Shown: one piece after another, positions 1-8,905 of the stretch | How positions within the stretch are numbered: the stretch's first letter is position 1 | How the letters are laid out: every line of letters begins with the position of its first letter | DNA from: Glossina fuscipes | Taxonomy: Eukaryota; Arthropoda; Insecta; Diptera; Glossinidae | Length of the DNA: 64,000 nucleotides | Assembly: GCF_014805625.2 (NCBI RefSeq) | Contig: NW_023998490.1 | Span: 1,423,559 to 1,487,558, forward strand | Direction of reading: 5' to 3' | The notes under the pieces: model-generated | Database searches by the model: none | The model's input: only the letters and a program-made list of their open reading frames with translations | What the model was told of the DNA's origin: nothing | Made by a program: the position numbers and the translations under genes

Positions 1-206
1 TTTTTTTTCTTTCTCCTTCATATTTATTTATATATTACTTATCATTTAATAATTATTTTTTTTATTTTTTTCTTTATATGTCTTTATATCCTTTATACTA
101 GTTTTTACTATTATTATAGGTGTCACTTCTAAGAGCCAATTGAATTCGACTGTTAAGTTGTTCTATTAATTTGTAATGTGTAAGTAAATAAAATAAATAC
201 ATAAAT
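1..206 (+). mobile_element. 3' tail of a LINE (same family as the element at 3056-4931)
   Basis: This is the 3' untranslated end of a non-LTR retrotransposon whose body lies left of the window or was lost. Positions 131-155 match 4852-4876, the 3' end of the reverse-transcriptase element, almost base for base (core AAGAGCCAATTGAA). In both places a T-rich stretch precedes the core and an A-rich repeat of the TAAATAAA type (182-206) ends the element. The same strand and order are seen in both copies. No coding sequence remains here. Confidence 0.7.
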
Positions 207-352
207 TTCACATACGGACAGACGGACGCGCTTAAATCGATTTGTAATTTGATGATAAGCAGGAATAATTGTACTTTGTGTGGTCTCTAAAGTCTTCTGG
301 ACTTTACAAACATTTTGACAAAATAAATGTACTCCTCATCTTTGGGTGACGA
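207..352 (+). repeat. dispersed repeat family A copy
   Basis: A copy of a repeat seen at least five more times in this window. Its signature is GACAGACGGAC followed by CTTAAATCGAT. An AATTTGAT/GATxAG segment comes next, then a GGTCTCTxAAG block, and a TTTTGACAAAAT block leading to a CCTCATC-rich end. No coding frame is evident. It sits directly between the LINE tail and the V-ATPase relic. Confidence 0.55.
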
Positions 353-387
353 AGACTCTGGTTTCTTCTAATATAGAAATCCATAAA

Positions 388-740
388 ATGTGTGAGTATT
401 GGCATATCTCCACTCCTGGCGATAAAACTTGCCAGCAAACCTTCGACACGACGAACAATCTAACTAGTAAGCAGAACAACTTATGCAACACAATTATAAA
501 TTTCATATACCTGATTTAAAGGTTAGTCATCATTCTTCTTCTTCTGCCTAACTTGTCGAAGAATGCGAATGTATTTTGTATATTATCTTTCAGGTTGGTA
601 CTCTAGACAAGGTGGTAGGCTTGTCCGATGATTTGGGTAAACTTGATACATACGTCGAGCAAATTACTCGGAAAGTTGCCGCTTATCTTGGTGAAGTCCT
701 TGAGGATCGAAGAGATAAACTACACGAAAATTTACTATAA
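388..740 (+). pseudogene. Vha44: V-ATPase subunit C N-terminal fragment, intron retained, frameshifted
   Basis: The first two coding exons of V-ATPase subunit C, the V1-sector stator subunit of the proton pump. Exon 1 (388-521) starts ATG and reads MCEYWHISTPGDKTCQQTFD, close to the animal subunit C start. It is broken by two extra bases near 489-492, after which the frame reads NYKFHIPDLK. A GT-AG intron (522-593) follows. Exon 2 (594-737) reads [20 protein letters not shown] and continues to DKLHENLL, then meets TAA (738-740). The family is about 380 residues and continues for some 300 more here; none of that follows. Because the intron is present this is a DNA-level duplicate, not a processed copy. 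Substitutions at normally conserved first-exon positions (S2C, L6H) suggest decay. Confidence 0.85.
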
Positions 741-1429
741 ATTGAATTTTGGCAGACCATCGGAATACCATTGCATGTGTGTTTGCGCACATGAGTTATT
801 TTTAAATCGTTTGTTTTTAAAAATATTTTCGGAAAAGAAACAATTTATCACGCATTCTATCAAAATATTTTATCATCTATGTATTTATTTATTAATTTCC
901 AAATGCTCACTGCATGCAGGGAGTACTGAGTGAATCGGAAAGTTTCGAACCTGGCTTGACGCAAACGGATTAATTCCTAATCGAATATACGTCGTTCTTT
1001 TTAGACGAATTGCCAAATTATTAAAAAATGTAAGCAAGCATATACGCTTATTCTCAGATGGGTGGAATTTTTATACAAATTATTAGTAACATATACTATT
1101 TCTATTTTCTCTAAAGGCACCAAATTTTAATACCTAAGACAGCTGTTCATAAACAAAATATGAAAATTCTTTTTTTGTATGCTGGATGTTATGTGCTATG
1201 GTAGGTAGGCAAGGATGTGCAAATTGTAGAAATCGAATATAAAATTTGAAAACGATGAAGGAGTGGAGAGATGGGAAGCGATTATGCTAATATTGTATTA
1301 AGTCAATGGGTTCTTCCTCAAGATGATTCAAAGCAATTTTTCAAATTTATTCAAACTACCTGTGTGTAATTTAAACAATGTAATTTAAATTAGTATAATA
1401 GTACAGTAGTATACATATATATATATAGT

Positions 1430-1468
<39 letters not shown>

Positions 1469-1680
1469 TATAATAAGAAAATCATTAAATAAGAAAAAAG
1501 CATAAGAAAGCAAAAAGATACAAGATATCGAGGATAAGAAAAATACATCCAAATGTCATTAATTAAATAAAATGCCAAAAAATAGCAAAACTAATTTAAA
1601 TGAAAAAAGATATCGAGACGTTTTTGAATTCAAAAAAAGGCTTCCGTTGCTTTTACACAATGTAATATAAAGTATTATTA
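741..1680. other. AT-rich sequence, no gene seen; (AT)n at 1411-1466
   Basis: I see no supported gene. A long (AT)n microsatellite interrupted by GTATAC lies at 1411-1466. The rest is unique-looking AT-rich DNA with only short open frames. Confidence 0.6.
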
Positions 1681-1862
1681 TCCGCCTGAGTGGCCGAGTA
1701 GGCAAGAGTCTCGACGAGCAACTCAATAGTCGTGGGTTCAAACCTCAAGTGCGGTAGAGTTTTTAATAAAAAGCCGATAGCCCTAGATGCTAGTGCTTTA
1801 AGACTTTAGTCTTAGAATTTATTCTCTGGCTAAATTTATAATAATAATAATAATAATAATAA
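1681..1862 (+). mobile_element. tRNA-derived SINE, full-length copy
   Basis: A short interspersed element transcribed by RNA polymerase III. The 5' part resembles a tRNA: an A box (TGGCCGAGTAGGC, about 1690-1702) and a B box (GGGTTCAAACC, about 1734-1744) at normal spacing. A tRNA-unrelated body with the words TTTTTAATAAAAAGCCGATAG and AGACTTTAGTCTTAGAATTT follows, and the end is an (AAT)n tail. Plus-strand copies with the same body and tail occur at 50880-51050 and 60282-60450, and a minus copy at 55495-55664. The parent tRNA is uncertain; the A box is of the serine/leucine class. Confidence 0.8.
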
Positions 1863-1870
1863 AGTAGTAT

Positions 1871-2713
1871 TTATTTCTTAGGACTAATGCCAGTACGTCT
1901 TAAGCCCGAGAGCCGCCACCTCTTTGGTCTATTGACGCCTGGTGTACTTGTTTCAACAGCATTTTTAACAAACTCCCCTAATTCTGGTGTCGTAGTCTCG
2001 GTTTGTCGTGAGTTTCTATTGGATGTCTCACAGAGTTGGGGGGGTGGCCTATAATTATACTTTGGGTTTAATGACTATAGCTTTTTGCGATTTCTCATAT
2101 CTTCCGGTCCAGCAGAAACAAGCGAACTTCCCGGATTAATGACCTTGCCAACATTATCCTGTTGTATTTTAAAGGTCGCTTGAAAGCCTGTTTTGTTCGC
2201 TATTTGCGCACTGCTGTTTATATTTTCTCCAAACTTGGACTCCATACTTTTAATCGGCATTCGAGCTTTTATGACTTTTAGTTCAGTTTCATAATTCGTT
2301 TCTTGCAATTTGTCTTGAAATTCTCTTGGAATATTTTGTACGGATATTTGGCTTTTTTTCGATATGGAGATTTTTTTACCATACGCTGTTTGAAAACCAG
2401 CAGAAACAAGCGAACTTCCCGGATTATTCATCTTGCCCACTTCATCTCGACTCACTTTACTTTTCACTTCTTCCGATTCGTTTCCAATAGAAATTTCACT
2501 CACGCCAACTGCGTTTTTGTCTTCTCGCAACTCCGGCTGTTCTCCGCTACCTTCTTGAAGCCCTGATGCAACATTAGTTTCTCTCAGCAGAGAGCTCTGG
2601 TTTGAAAGGCCGCTTCTGTATAGAATTTCATTAAAAAATATGTTAACAAGTTTTCTATTATTAGAGAAGCACGGTGCCCATAAACGCTCATTAACCAGTC
2701 TGCTAACACATCT
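1871..2713 (-). pseudogene. BRCA2-like fragment with BRC-type repeats, one internal stop
   Basis: A minus-strand frame open from 2713 to a final TAA at 1871-1873, interrupted only by one TAG (2075-2077). The frame contains GFQTAYGKKISISKKS, which fits the BRC repeat (F-x-T-A-x-G-K) that BRCA2 uses to bind RAD51. The segment before it, VGKMNNPGSSLVSAG, recurs 96 residues downstream as VGKVINPGSSLVSAG, showing an imperfect tandem repeat unit of about 290 bases. In the second unit the FxTAxGK core is missing and the frame runs into the stop. After the stop, 67 codons continue in the same frame and end in a basic tail (KRWRLSGLRRTGISPKK). No OB-fold or helical domain is seen. It could be a decayed duplicate of brca2, or the terminal exon of a real gene with an assembly error at the TAG. 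Confidence 0.55.
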
Positions 2714-3055
2714 CTAATCCCAGCAAATAGTTGTAGAAGGAAATTCTAGCCAATTGCCCAAGAAAATCCTTGGCTATTTACTTCTCCCGCGGAACACTTC
2801 TTTGTTTTCCGTACTTCTTAATTCAATTCTAGATTCTTAAACGTAAATTTTTGAAAAGACTGGCACTGGCAATGGTATTCTGGGTGATATTCCACTAAAA
2901 AATTGTTTCTACACATTTATATATTGAGCATCGAACTTTTGCATTTTTTTACAAAAGCCACGATTCCATCGTCGAAACAACTGCTCTCCGTTTTACTATT
3001 TTCTTTCTATTAACAAGAAACGTCCTCTTTTTAAGAAACAATTCAGATGACATGA
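2714..3055. other. no recognised feature
   Basis: Spacer between the BRCA2-like fragment and the LINE. I see no conserved coding frame or repeat signature in it. Confidence 0.5.
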
Positions 3056-4606
3056 ATAATATTTATTTCGGAAGATGACTTTTTTAAAGGGTTGAGCTCT
3101 CTAAAATACAATTGTTCGCCTGGACCTGATGGAATTCCATCATGTGTACTTAAATATTGCGCTGTCGAGTGATGTGGTGTGATCTCAAAGATTTTTAACA
3201 TGTCCTTGTATTTAGGTGTTTTCCCTTCATGTTGGAAGAGTAGTTTCCTTATTCCTATCCACAAGAGTGGAAGTAGACAATTTGTTGAGAACTACAGAGG
3301 CATAGCCAAGTTGAGTGTCTTGCCCAAGTTGTTCGAGCGTATTGTGACTCAGCATTTGGCCTTTGCCATTAATTCGTATATTTCTCCGCACCAGCACGGC
3401 TTTCGGAAAGGGCGATCTACAGTCACCAACTTGTTAGAGTTTACCTGTCATGTTTTCAAGGCTTTTTCTAGTGGCTCTCGCACAGATGTTATTTACACTG
3501 ATTTAAACAAAGCATTTGATATAATTAACCATAGACTACTTATCTTTAAACTCCAAGCCTCTGGCTTCCCTTTCTACTTAGTGAAATGGATAAGCTCTTA
3601 TCCGCACAATAGATCCTTCAGGGTTTTGTTTAACTCCATTACCCCGGATGAATTCCCCGTTACGTGTGGCGTACCTCAAGGAAGTCACTTAGGTCCCATT
3701 TTTTTTAGTTTATACATTAACGATCTCCCATCGGTAGTTAATTCCAGCCAGATCTTAACGTATGCTGATGATGTGAAACTGTTTTCTTCCTTCTCTGTTG
3801 AATCGCAATCACATCAGCTTCAAGGTGATTTGGATAATTTTGTTGCATGGTGCTCTTTGAATCTTCTAAAACTAAATCTGAGTAAATGTAAGAAGCTTTC
3901 ATTCTCAAGAAGAAAGTCATTCAATACTCAGTATTTCATAGATTCGCATAAGTTGGAGGACGTCGATTCGATCACAGATTTAGGCGTTCTATTTGACCAT
4001 AGGTTACGCTTTAACTTGCATATTGAGCTCTCGATAAGCAAAGCTAGGTCCGCGCTTGGTTTTATAAAAAGGTGGTCCAAAGAGCTTGATGATCCCTACA
4101 TTACGAAAAGGCTGTACATGTGTTTGGTTAGACCCATACTCGAGTATGCCTCAGTTGTGTGGTCTGCTTCATATAGGTGCTACGTAGATTCAATTGAATC
4201 TGTTCAAAAGCAATTCTTGCTGTTTGCCCTTAGAAATTTGAGTTGGGATCCGATTGCCTCTCTTCCTCCGTATGAAAATAGGTTGCTTCTACTGTCCCTA
4301 CCGTCTCTTGAGAAACGTAGATTTGTTCTTGGCGTTTCCTTTCTAATTAAAGTAATAAATGGTGCTACTGACTCGCCTTCATTACGCGGTGAAATAAGCT
4401 TTAATGTCCCTAACCGCTTCTCTAGGCACTTTATCTTGGTTAAGCTTAATCAGTATAAATTTAATTATGAGCTGTTCAATCCGCTCAGAGTCGTTTGCAA
4501 GAACCTAAATGACGTCTACCACTTATTCTCGTTATCGGACTCTTTAAAGTCCATTAAAGCAACATTGCTTAATACGCGCGATTTACCTATGTCGTATTTA
4601 AACTAG
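3056..4606 (+). pseudogene. LINE reverse transcriptase ORF, one TGA stop
   Basis: Reverse transcriptase of the truncated LINE. The upstream part (3056-3169) carries the N-terminal RT motif CSPGPDGIPSCVLKYC. It is cut off by TGA at 3170-3172, after which 475 codons stay open to 4606. The motifs stand in the usual order in that frame: GFRKGRSTVTN (residues 74-84), YTDLNKAFD (106-114, first catalytic Asp), GVPQGSHLGP (164-173) and YADD (195-198, catalytic Asp pair). A thumb and C-terminal region with RPILEYASVVW follows. No RNase H domain is present. Apart from the single stop the ORF is well kept, so this is a fairly young insertion, but it cannot make full-length protein. Confidence 0.9.
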
Positions 4607-4931
4607 CTTTTTTCCTTAAAAAGTCGTTACGTTTCGAAAGTGAATTATTGTCAATTTATTATCGGTTGCCAGGCTTATGCATGTTTGAGATGGCTTAGGG
4701 GTTCATTTGCAATTTTGTCCTGTAAGTTGTAAGTGTGCTCCTATGCTGATAGTGTACATGCTTTTTTTTCTTTTTCTTTTTTTTTTTTCTTCTTATTTGT
4801 TTTATTATGCTTATACTCAATTTTATTGTTAATTAATATAAGTTTTGCATTAAGAGCCAATTGAACTCGACTGTTATTTGTTTAGTTGAGTTTCTAGTAT
4901 AATAGGAATAAATAAAATAAATAAATAAATA
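3056..4931 (+). mobile_element. 5'-truncated non-LTR retrotransposon (LINE)
   Basis: The element starts inside the reverse transcriptase N-terminus, so the gag-like ORF1 and the endonuclease domain are absent, as expected for a 5'-truncated insertion. The RT frame ends at 4606. A 3' untranslated region with long T-runs (4761-4795) follows, then the conserved 3' core (4852-4876) and an (AAATAAAT)n-type tail to about 4931. The 3' end is shared with 1-206. It falls in the jockey/CR1 group broadly; the exact clade is not decided here. Confidence 0.85.
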
Positions 4932-5232
4932 CGCAAAAAGATTTGAGGTAGACTCAACTTTTAGCTTGTCTATCTAGCTGAGCGTAAGACTGTCTTGTTT
5001 TCGTGTATTCAACCTGCAAGCCGCAAATTTTTGAGATATCTTGATAAGAATTGGCATACCCGCACGTTTCGATCCAAGTGCGAGCGTTACTGGAAATGGT
5101 TAGGATCGAACCACTTTTTCGACAACTATAAATTTCTTTATTTTATTGTATAATACAAAGATTTCTACATTTACTAGTTCTTCCTGTTCTTGTCACTCCA
5201 ATTACCAAAATCTAGAATAATACAATAAATAG
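4932..5232. other. no gene seen
   Basis: Unique-looking AT-rich sequence between the LINE tail and the minisatellite. Confidence 0.5.
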
Positions 5233-5484
5233 CTGAATTTGTTTACATTTGTTGAATAATTGTTCATGTATTTGCATAAAAATTGGCCATGTACTAGAAT
5301 AAGCGTATAAAAATTGGCCAGATACGAGAATAAGCGTATTATACTCTCAATAATTCGAAAAATGTGAGAATAAGCGTCTGAATTTGTTTACATTTGTTGA
5401 ATAATTGTTCAAGTATTTGCATAAAAATTGGCCATGTACGAAAATAAGCGTATAAAAATTGGTCATGTACGAGAATAAGCGTAT
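5233..5484 (+). repeat. minisatellite with nested units (ATAAAAATTGGCCATGTACG)
   Basis: Two copies of a unit of about 107 bases (5233-5339 and 5378-5484), offset by 145 bases. Each begins CTGAATTTGTTTACATTTG. Each contains two smaller subunits of the form ATAAAAATTGGCCATGTACG followed by AGAATAAGCGT. A further single GAGAATAAGCGT lies between them at about 5366-5377. The short word is also seen inverted near 1045-1058. Confidence 0.75.
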
Positions 5485-5939
5485 AAATAATTTAATATAC
5501 GTATGTAGTTTACATAATAAGGATGAATAAGTTTATAAAAAAAAGTACCAAGTATGTGTTGTGAATAGAGCGACTAGAGAACAGAGTTGCTTTCAATAAG
5601 TGATGCAAAAAACTAACACAATTCTGTTAAATGAAAATAAATGGTCGGAAAAAACACAGTCAATCCTGTTAAGCCTAAACAAGTCGTTAAGAGAATTTGC
5701 TTCGTCTTTTGAGCGGAATGATGTTTCGAAAGAATTTCTTGGTGTTCAAAAACTGACTTGTACTGATTTGTAAGAAATCAAGACTGCTGTACATTCTATT
5801 TGCATTGTCTTGGTAATTCATTTCATGTAATATTTTATTAGATTATTAAATTGATTCGAGCGAAATATCCGCTAAAATGAACAAATATAAAAATATATAT
5901 ATATAAAAGAAATTCACATTGTTTCCTTTTACAAAAATT
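5485..5939. other. 3' flank of APC10, no separate gene
   Basis: AT-rich sequence downstream (minus-strand sense) of the APC10 stop. It probably contains its 3' untranslated region. I identify no other feature. Confidence 0.5.
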
Positions 5940-6151
5940 CTAACGTATTGTAGCGAACTTTTGAAAGTTGACTGTACTAAATTTACCAAACAATTCCAAT
6001 GGATAATGACGCCCCTCCACAGGTGCATGTATACGAATTTGACGCATGTGAGTGTCCCGGCCGTTCTGATGATTAGAAATAACAGCAATTTGCAGCATAA
6101 AGGTCCGTATCGATTTAACACTGCCATCTTTAATCGGTATAGCCACCCAAC
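5940..6151 (-). CDS. APC10: APC10 (anaphase-promoting complex subunit 10), exon 3
   Basis: The last coding exon of the DOC-domain subunit that helps the APC/C ubiquitin ligase hold its substrates. After an AG acceptor (6152-6153) and a phase-1 junction it reads GWVAIPIKDGSVKSIRTFML, continues through SNHQNGRDTHMRQIRIHAPV and ends FQKFATIR with TAG. This is the highly conserved second half of the DOC beta-sandwich, and it ends in the family's C-terminal Ile-Arg tail, which docks on the TPR subunit CDC27. There are no stops or frameshifts. Confidence 0.95.
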
Positions 6152-6226
6152 CTTAATTAATATTCGCATAAAAAGTAATCTCAGCAGAAAGAAGGAATGA
6201 GAACAAATTACAGCAATTGAACTTAC

Positions 6227-6463
6227 CCGTTGGCTCTGTTAAGTCAACTATTTGTAATTCTTGTAAATCATTAAAGTGTGATCCGGCTCTTATCGAAATG
6301 CGTGACGGTGTATAACTTTCATCCAGTTTGTAATCGGTATAAATATAAATTTGACTTATGCTTGTTTTACGATGAAACTGTATGTTCACCAAATGTGGTA
6401 GTTGACCATCTGATTGCCAATATGTGTCCATTATATTATCACGTAAGCGTTCTACTCCGAAAC
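6227..6463 (-). CDS. APC10: APC10 exon 2
   Basis: The central DOC-domain exon, bounded by an AG acceptor at 6464-6465 and a GTAAGT donor (6221-6226), both phase 1. It reads GFGVERLRDNIMDTYWQSDG, then QLPHLVNIQFHRKTSISQIY, then IYTDYKLDESYTPSRISIRA and on to DLTEPTG. It is nearly identical to animal APC10 over this core, including the DTYWQSDG ligand-binding stretch. The introns on each side are short (62 and 75 bases), normal for flies. Confidence 0.95.
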
Positions 6464-6525
6464 CTTTTTTAAATTTTATTTTAAGTTTCCCTTATTATTG
6501 TTTAATAATTCGAAAATATTCTTAC

Positions 6526-6652
6526 CCGGCTTGCAAGATGACAAACTCCAAACCGCTTGATTGCCTACTTCCCTAACACTTCCCTGGCGTTCATCTTCCA
6601 GCGGATCGTCTTTGGATTCACTTTTCTCCTGATCATCGCTAGTATTAGCCAC
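6526..6652 (-). CDS. APC10: APC10 exon 1; expected ATG reads GTG
   Basis: The first recognisable APC10 exon. It reads VANTSDDQEKSESKDDPLED, then ERQGSVREVGNQAVWSLSSC and KPG, and ends at a GTAAG donor (6521-6525), phase 1. The three exons give about 191 residues, close to the usual length of about 185-195. At the place where homologues start with Met, the sequence is GTG (6652-6650). The frame meets TAA four codons upstream, so no in-frame ATG precedes it. The bases before TGG are AAAG, so an intron ending in AG and splitting the start codon (A|TG) is possible, though the pyrimidine tract is poor. Otherwise translation would need a non-ATG start, or the allele has lost its start. Confidence 0.85.
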
Positions 6653-6750
6653 TTTGCTTAATTATTTCTATTGACTATTATGGTGCAAGAATTCAACTTA
6701 TGTTTATTATTACGTATTTTTACGTCAAGAAATCAAAATATAATATTGTT

Positions 6751-7086
6751 TTATTCTGATTTGTTTTCATTCGAAATGTCATTATTTTGTATATTACATT
6801 CGCAGCGATTTTTTTTGCCGTATTCATATAAAAAGTTACAGCTAATCAGCTGGTTAATCGATGTGGAAAGCAGAACCAAAATTTCTTGCAGTAAAACTTC
6901 TTCTTTTTCTTTAATGCTCAGCAAGTCAATAACAAAGCGCCAATTGTGTATGGTGTCAAGTAGATTTCATTTTCGAATTTCGACCTCTTTAGATATATTA
7001 TTGCACATAAATGCGAGAAACGCACCTTCAGAAACACAACAAAAAAAGGTGAGTAAAATGTTGTTATCAACACGAAAGTGTTCAGC
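6751..7086 (-). pseudogene. unidentified protein-like frame, minus strand, one TGA
   Basis: Open on the minus strand from 7086 to TAA at 6751-6753, with one TGA at 6967-6969. It reads like a helical protein, for example WRFVIDLLSIKEKEEVLLQE followed by ILVLLSTSINQLISCNFLYE. The stop overlaps an AATAAA. The plus strand is also open over this stretch, but its Ser/Phe/Cys-rich product looks like an antisense shadow. It lies about 100 bases upstream of APC10 on the same strand. I do not recognise the family. Confidence 0.35.
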
Positions 7087-7135
7087 TTATGTTGTATAAT
7101 TTGTTATCGAGATTACAGGAAGAGGGATTTTGTAA

Positions 7136-7408
7136 GACGTAGAAGAGCTCTGCAGCATTCTTCAAATCATCTTACGTTACTCAAAAGAAAATGTAAATGA
7201 TTTCACGTTTTTGTCAAATATGTCAAATTATGTATTGCAAAAAGCAGATACGATCCAAGGAAAATGGGAAAACGTTTGTGCAGCCTTTCAGCAATATAAA
7301 GTGTAAAATTCGGAAATTTACGTTCTAGCTTGTGCAGCTCCAGCATTTTGTTTTGGTGAAGGTGTGCTAAATATCTCACAGTTGTGGCGAATAAGTGAAG
7401 AAATATGA
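7136..7408 (+). pseudogene. unidentified protein-like frame with internal stop
   Basis: A plus-strand frame reading VEELCSILQIILRYSKENVN, then DFTFLSNMSNYVLQKADTIQ, then GKWENVCAAFQQYKV, then TAA. It continues in the same frame as NSEIYVLACAAPAFCFGEGV to a second stop at 7406-7408. The helical, low-complexity-free composition looks like the remains of an alpha-helical repeat protein. A stop just upstream and a possible splice acceptor (TTACAG, about 7125) suggest a decayed exon. The family is unknown. Confidence 0.35.
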
Positions 7409-8407
7409 ACCGGCATATTTTCTACAATTTCAAATTGAATTGTAATGAAATCAAAATTATAAGGAATAAATCAATCTTTATAAAAATTAAAAAGTTGGGT
7501 TATGTCTTAATATAAAAAAAGAATAATATAAAGTAAAAATAAAAAGATATATATTAAAATTTAAAGTTCAAATTCACAATCCAAAGTTTTCCTAATAAAT
7601 GAAAATGTGACGTTATAGGAATTATACGAAATTATTTCACTGCATTTAATTTTATCGAAAATTTCATGTAGTTTTGTTTTTACTTACGTTTGTATGATTT
7701 TGTTATCGATTATATTTTCCCACTATTTTCTCGAAATAATTTCGAATAGCGAAACCAATACATAGCTCTCAACCAGAAGATTCTCACGGTACGCCCTTCA
7801 AATGAGAGCTAGTTAACTGAAAAATACATAATTAGCGTTCAGGTGATTCGCCTTTTCATAAAAAAGGCACAGTGTGAAAATAAAATGCTTTGTCTGAGTT
7901 TTAGTAAAGTTGACAATTCTTAGTTACAATTAGATTCTAATGTTTATTTGTTGACGTCGATAAACATTTCCAACTTTCGCAAATTTCCCGTCGATCGCCA
8001 TTCTTTTTATCGTTATTGTTTTTCGAATTTATTATTGCTTTATTTGATGGATTATTTGCTTTAATGATAAATATATTTCTTTTTATTTTTTCATTTTTTG
8101 TAGCATATTATTGCTATGTTTAGAGAAAAATATTATTTAAAATATTTTTATAATATTTTTATAAAATTTTTATAATTTTTATAATTTTTTTTAATATTGC
8201 TTAAAATATTTTTCTTGATTTTTTATATCGTTTTTATTTTACTATTATTATAATTTTTTTTTTTTTAGAGAAGAATGTGTTTTCGTAGTGTATTGGAAAG
8301 TAATAGAAGATGATATGAATGTGATGTCATCAACAATTGACAGTGATTGGCTGTAAGAAAAATATATTCGAAAAATGTATATTGACCGTTATAATTTATA
8401 GGTTTAA
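7409..8407. other. very AT-rich spacer
   Basis: No gene is seen. Positions 8100-8265 are almost pure A/T with repeated AATATTTTTATAA words. Confidence 0.5.
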
Positions 8408-8905
8408 GTTGTGCACATTAAAAAGAGAAAAAATGCGAAGTATATCCTGGATGACGAGGCTAAGAAGAATATACAAAGACAATTCACGGATATTTGGCGA
8501 ATACGTGAATCAAAATTTGGACAAACAAGGGGATGACGATCGATAAATTGTCGTGTACAGCATGTGCATAAACGAGTGGTTATTGCATTTATTTTGTGTA
8601 AACGATCTGGTGCAGTTGAACATTAATCCTTTGATGAGACATGTGGCCTCGCGATCGAGAGTGAAAAAAGTGAACCGTATTCTAAAAAATGTAAATGGCA
8701 GCCAAGGTTGAACTGTTCCATCGCTACTGTCAATTGCGAATTTCTTGCTCTTTGTCGAAGTTTTTTGTGTCGGAGGAAATTGAAGATGCTATTGAAGATG
8801 TGGGAAGTCAGTGCTTCGGATTTTAGATTGCGTAACAAAGATTTAATTCTTAGTCTGTATGGGTAAGTTCTACCTATGTGGAACGATTGCAGTGCCTGAG
8901 GCAAA
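8408..8905 (+). pseudogene. unidentified decayed coding frame with several stops
   Basis: One reading frame stays protein-like for about 165 codons despite stops. It starts KYILDDEAKKNIQRQFTDIW and runs RIRESKFGQTRG to TGA at 8534. It continues HKRVVIAFILCKRSGAVEH to TAA, then LNCSIATVNCEFLALCRSFL and on to FRLRNKDLILSLYG and TAA. It lies on the same strand as the 7136 and 9937 islands, so all three could be exons of one dead gene. No family was recognised. Confidence 0.35.

Noticed and set aside
6671..7099. 142-codon plus-strand open frame next to APC10
   Set aside because: Its product is rich in Ser, Phe and Cys, as expected for the antisense of a coding region; the minus strand here reads as a more natural protein.
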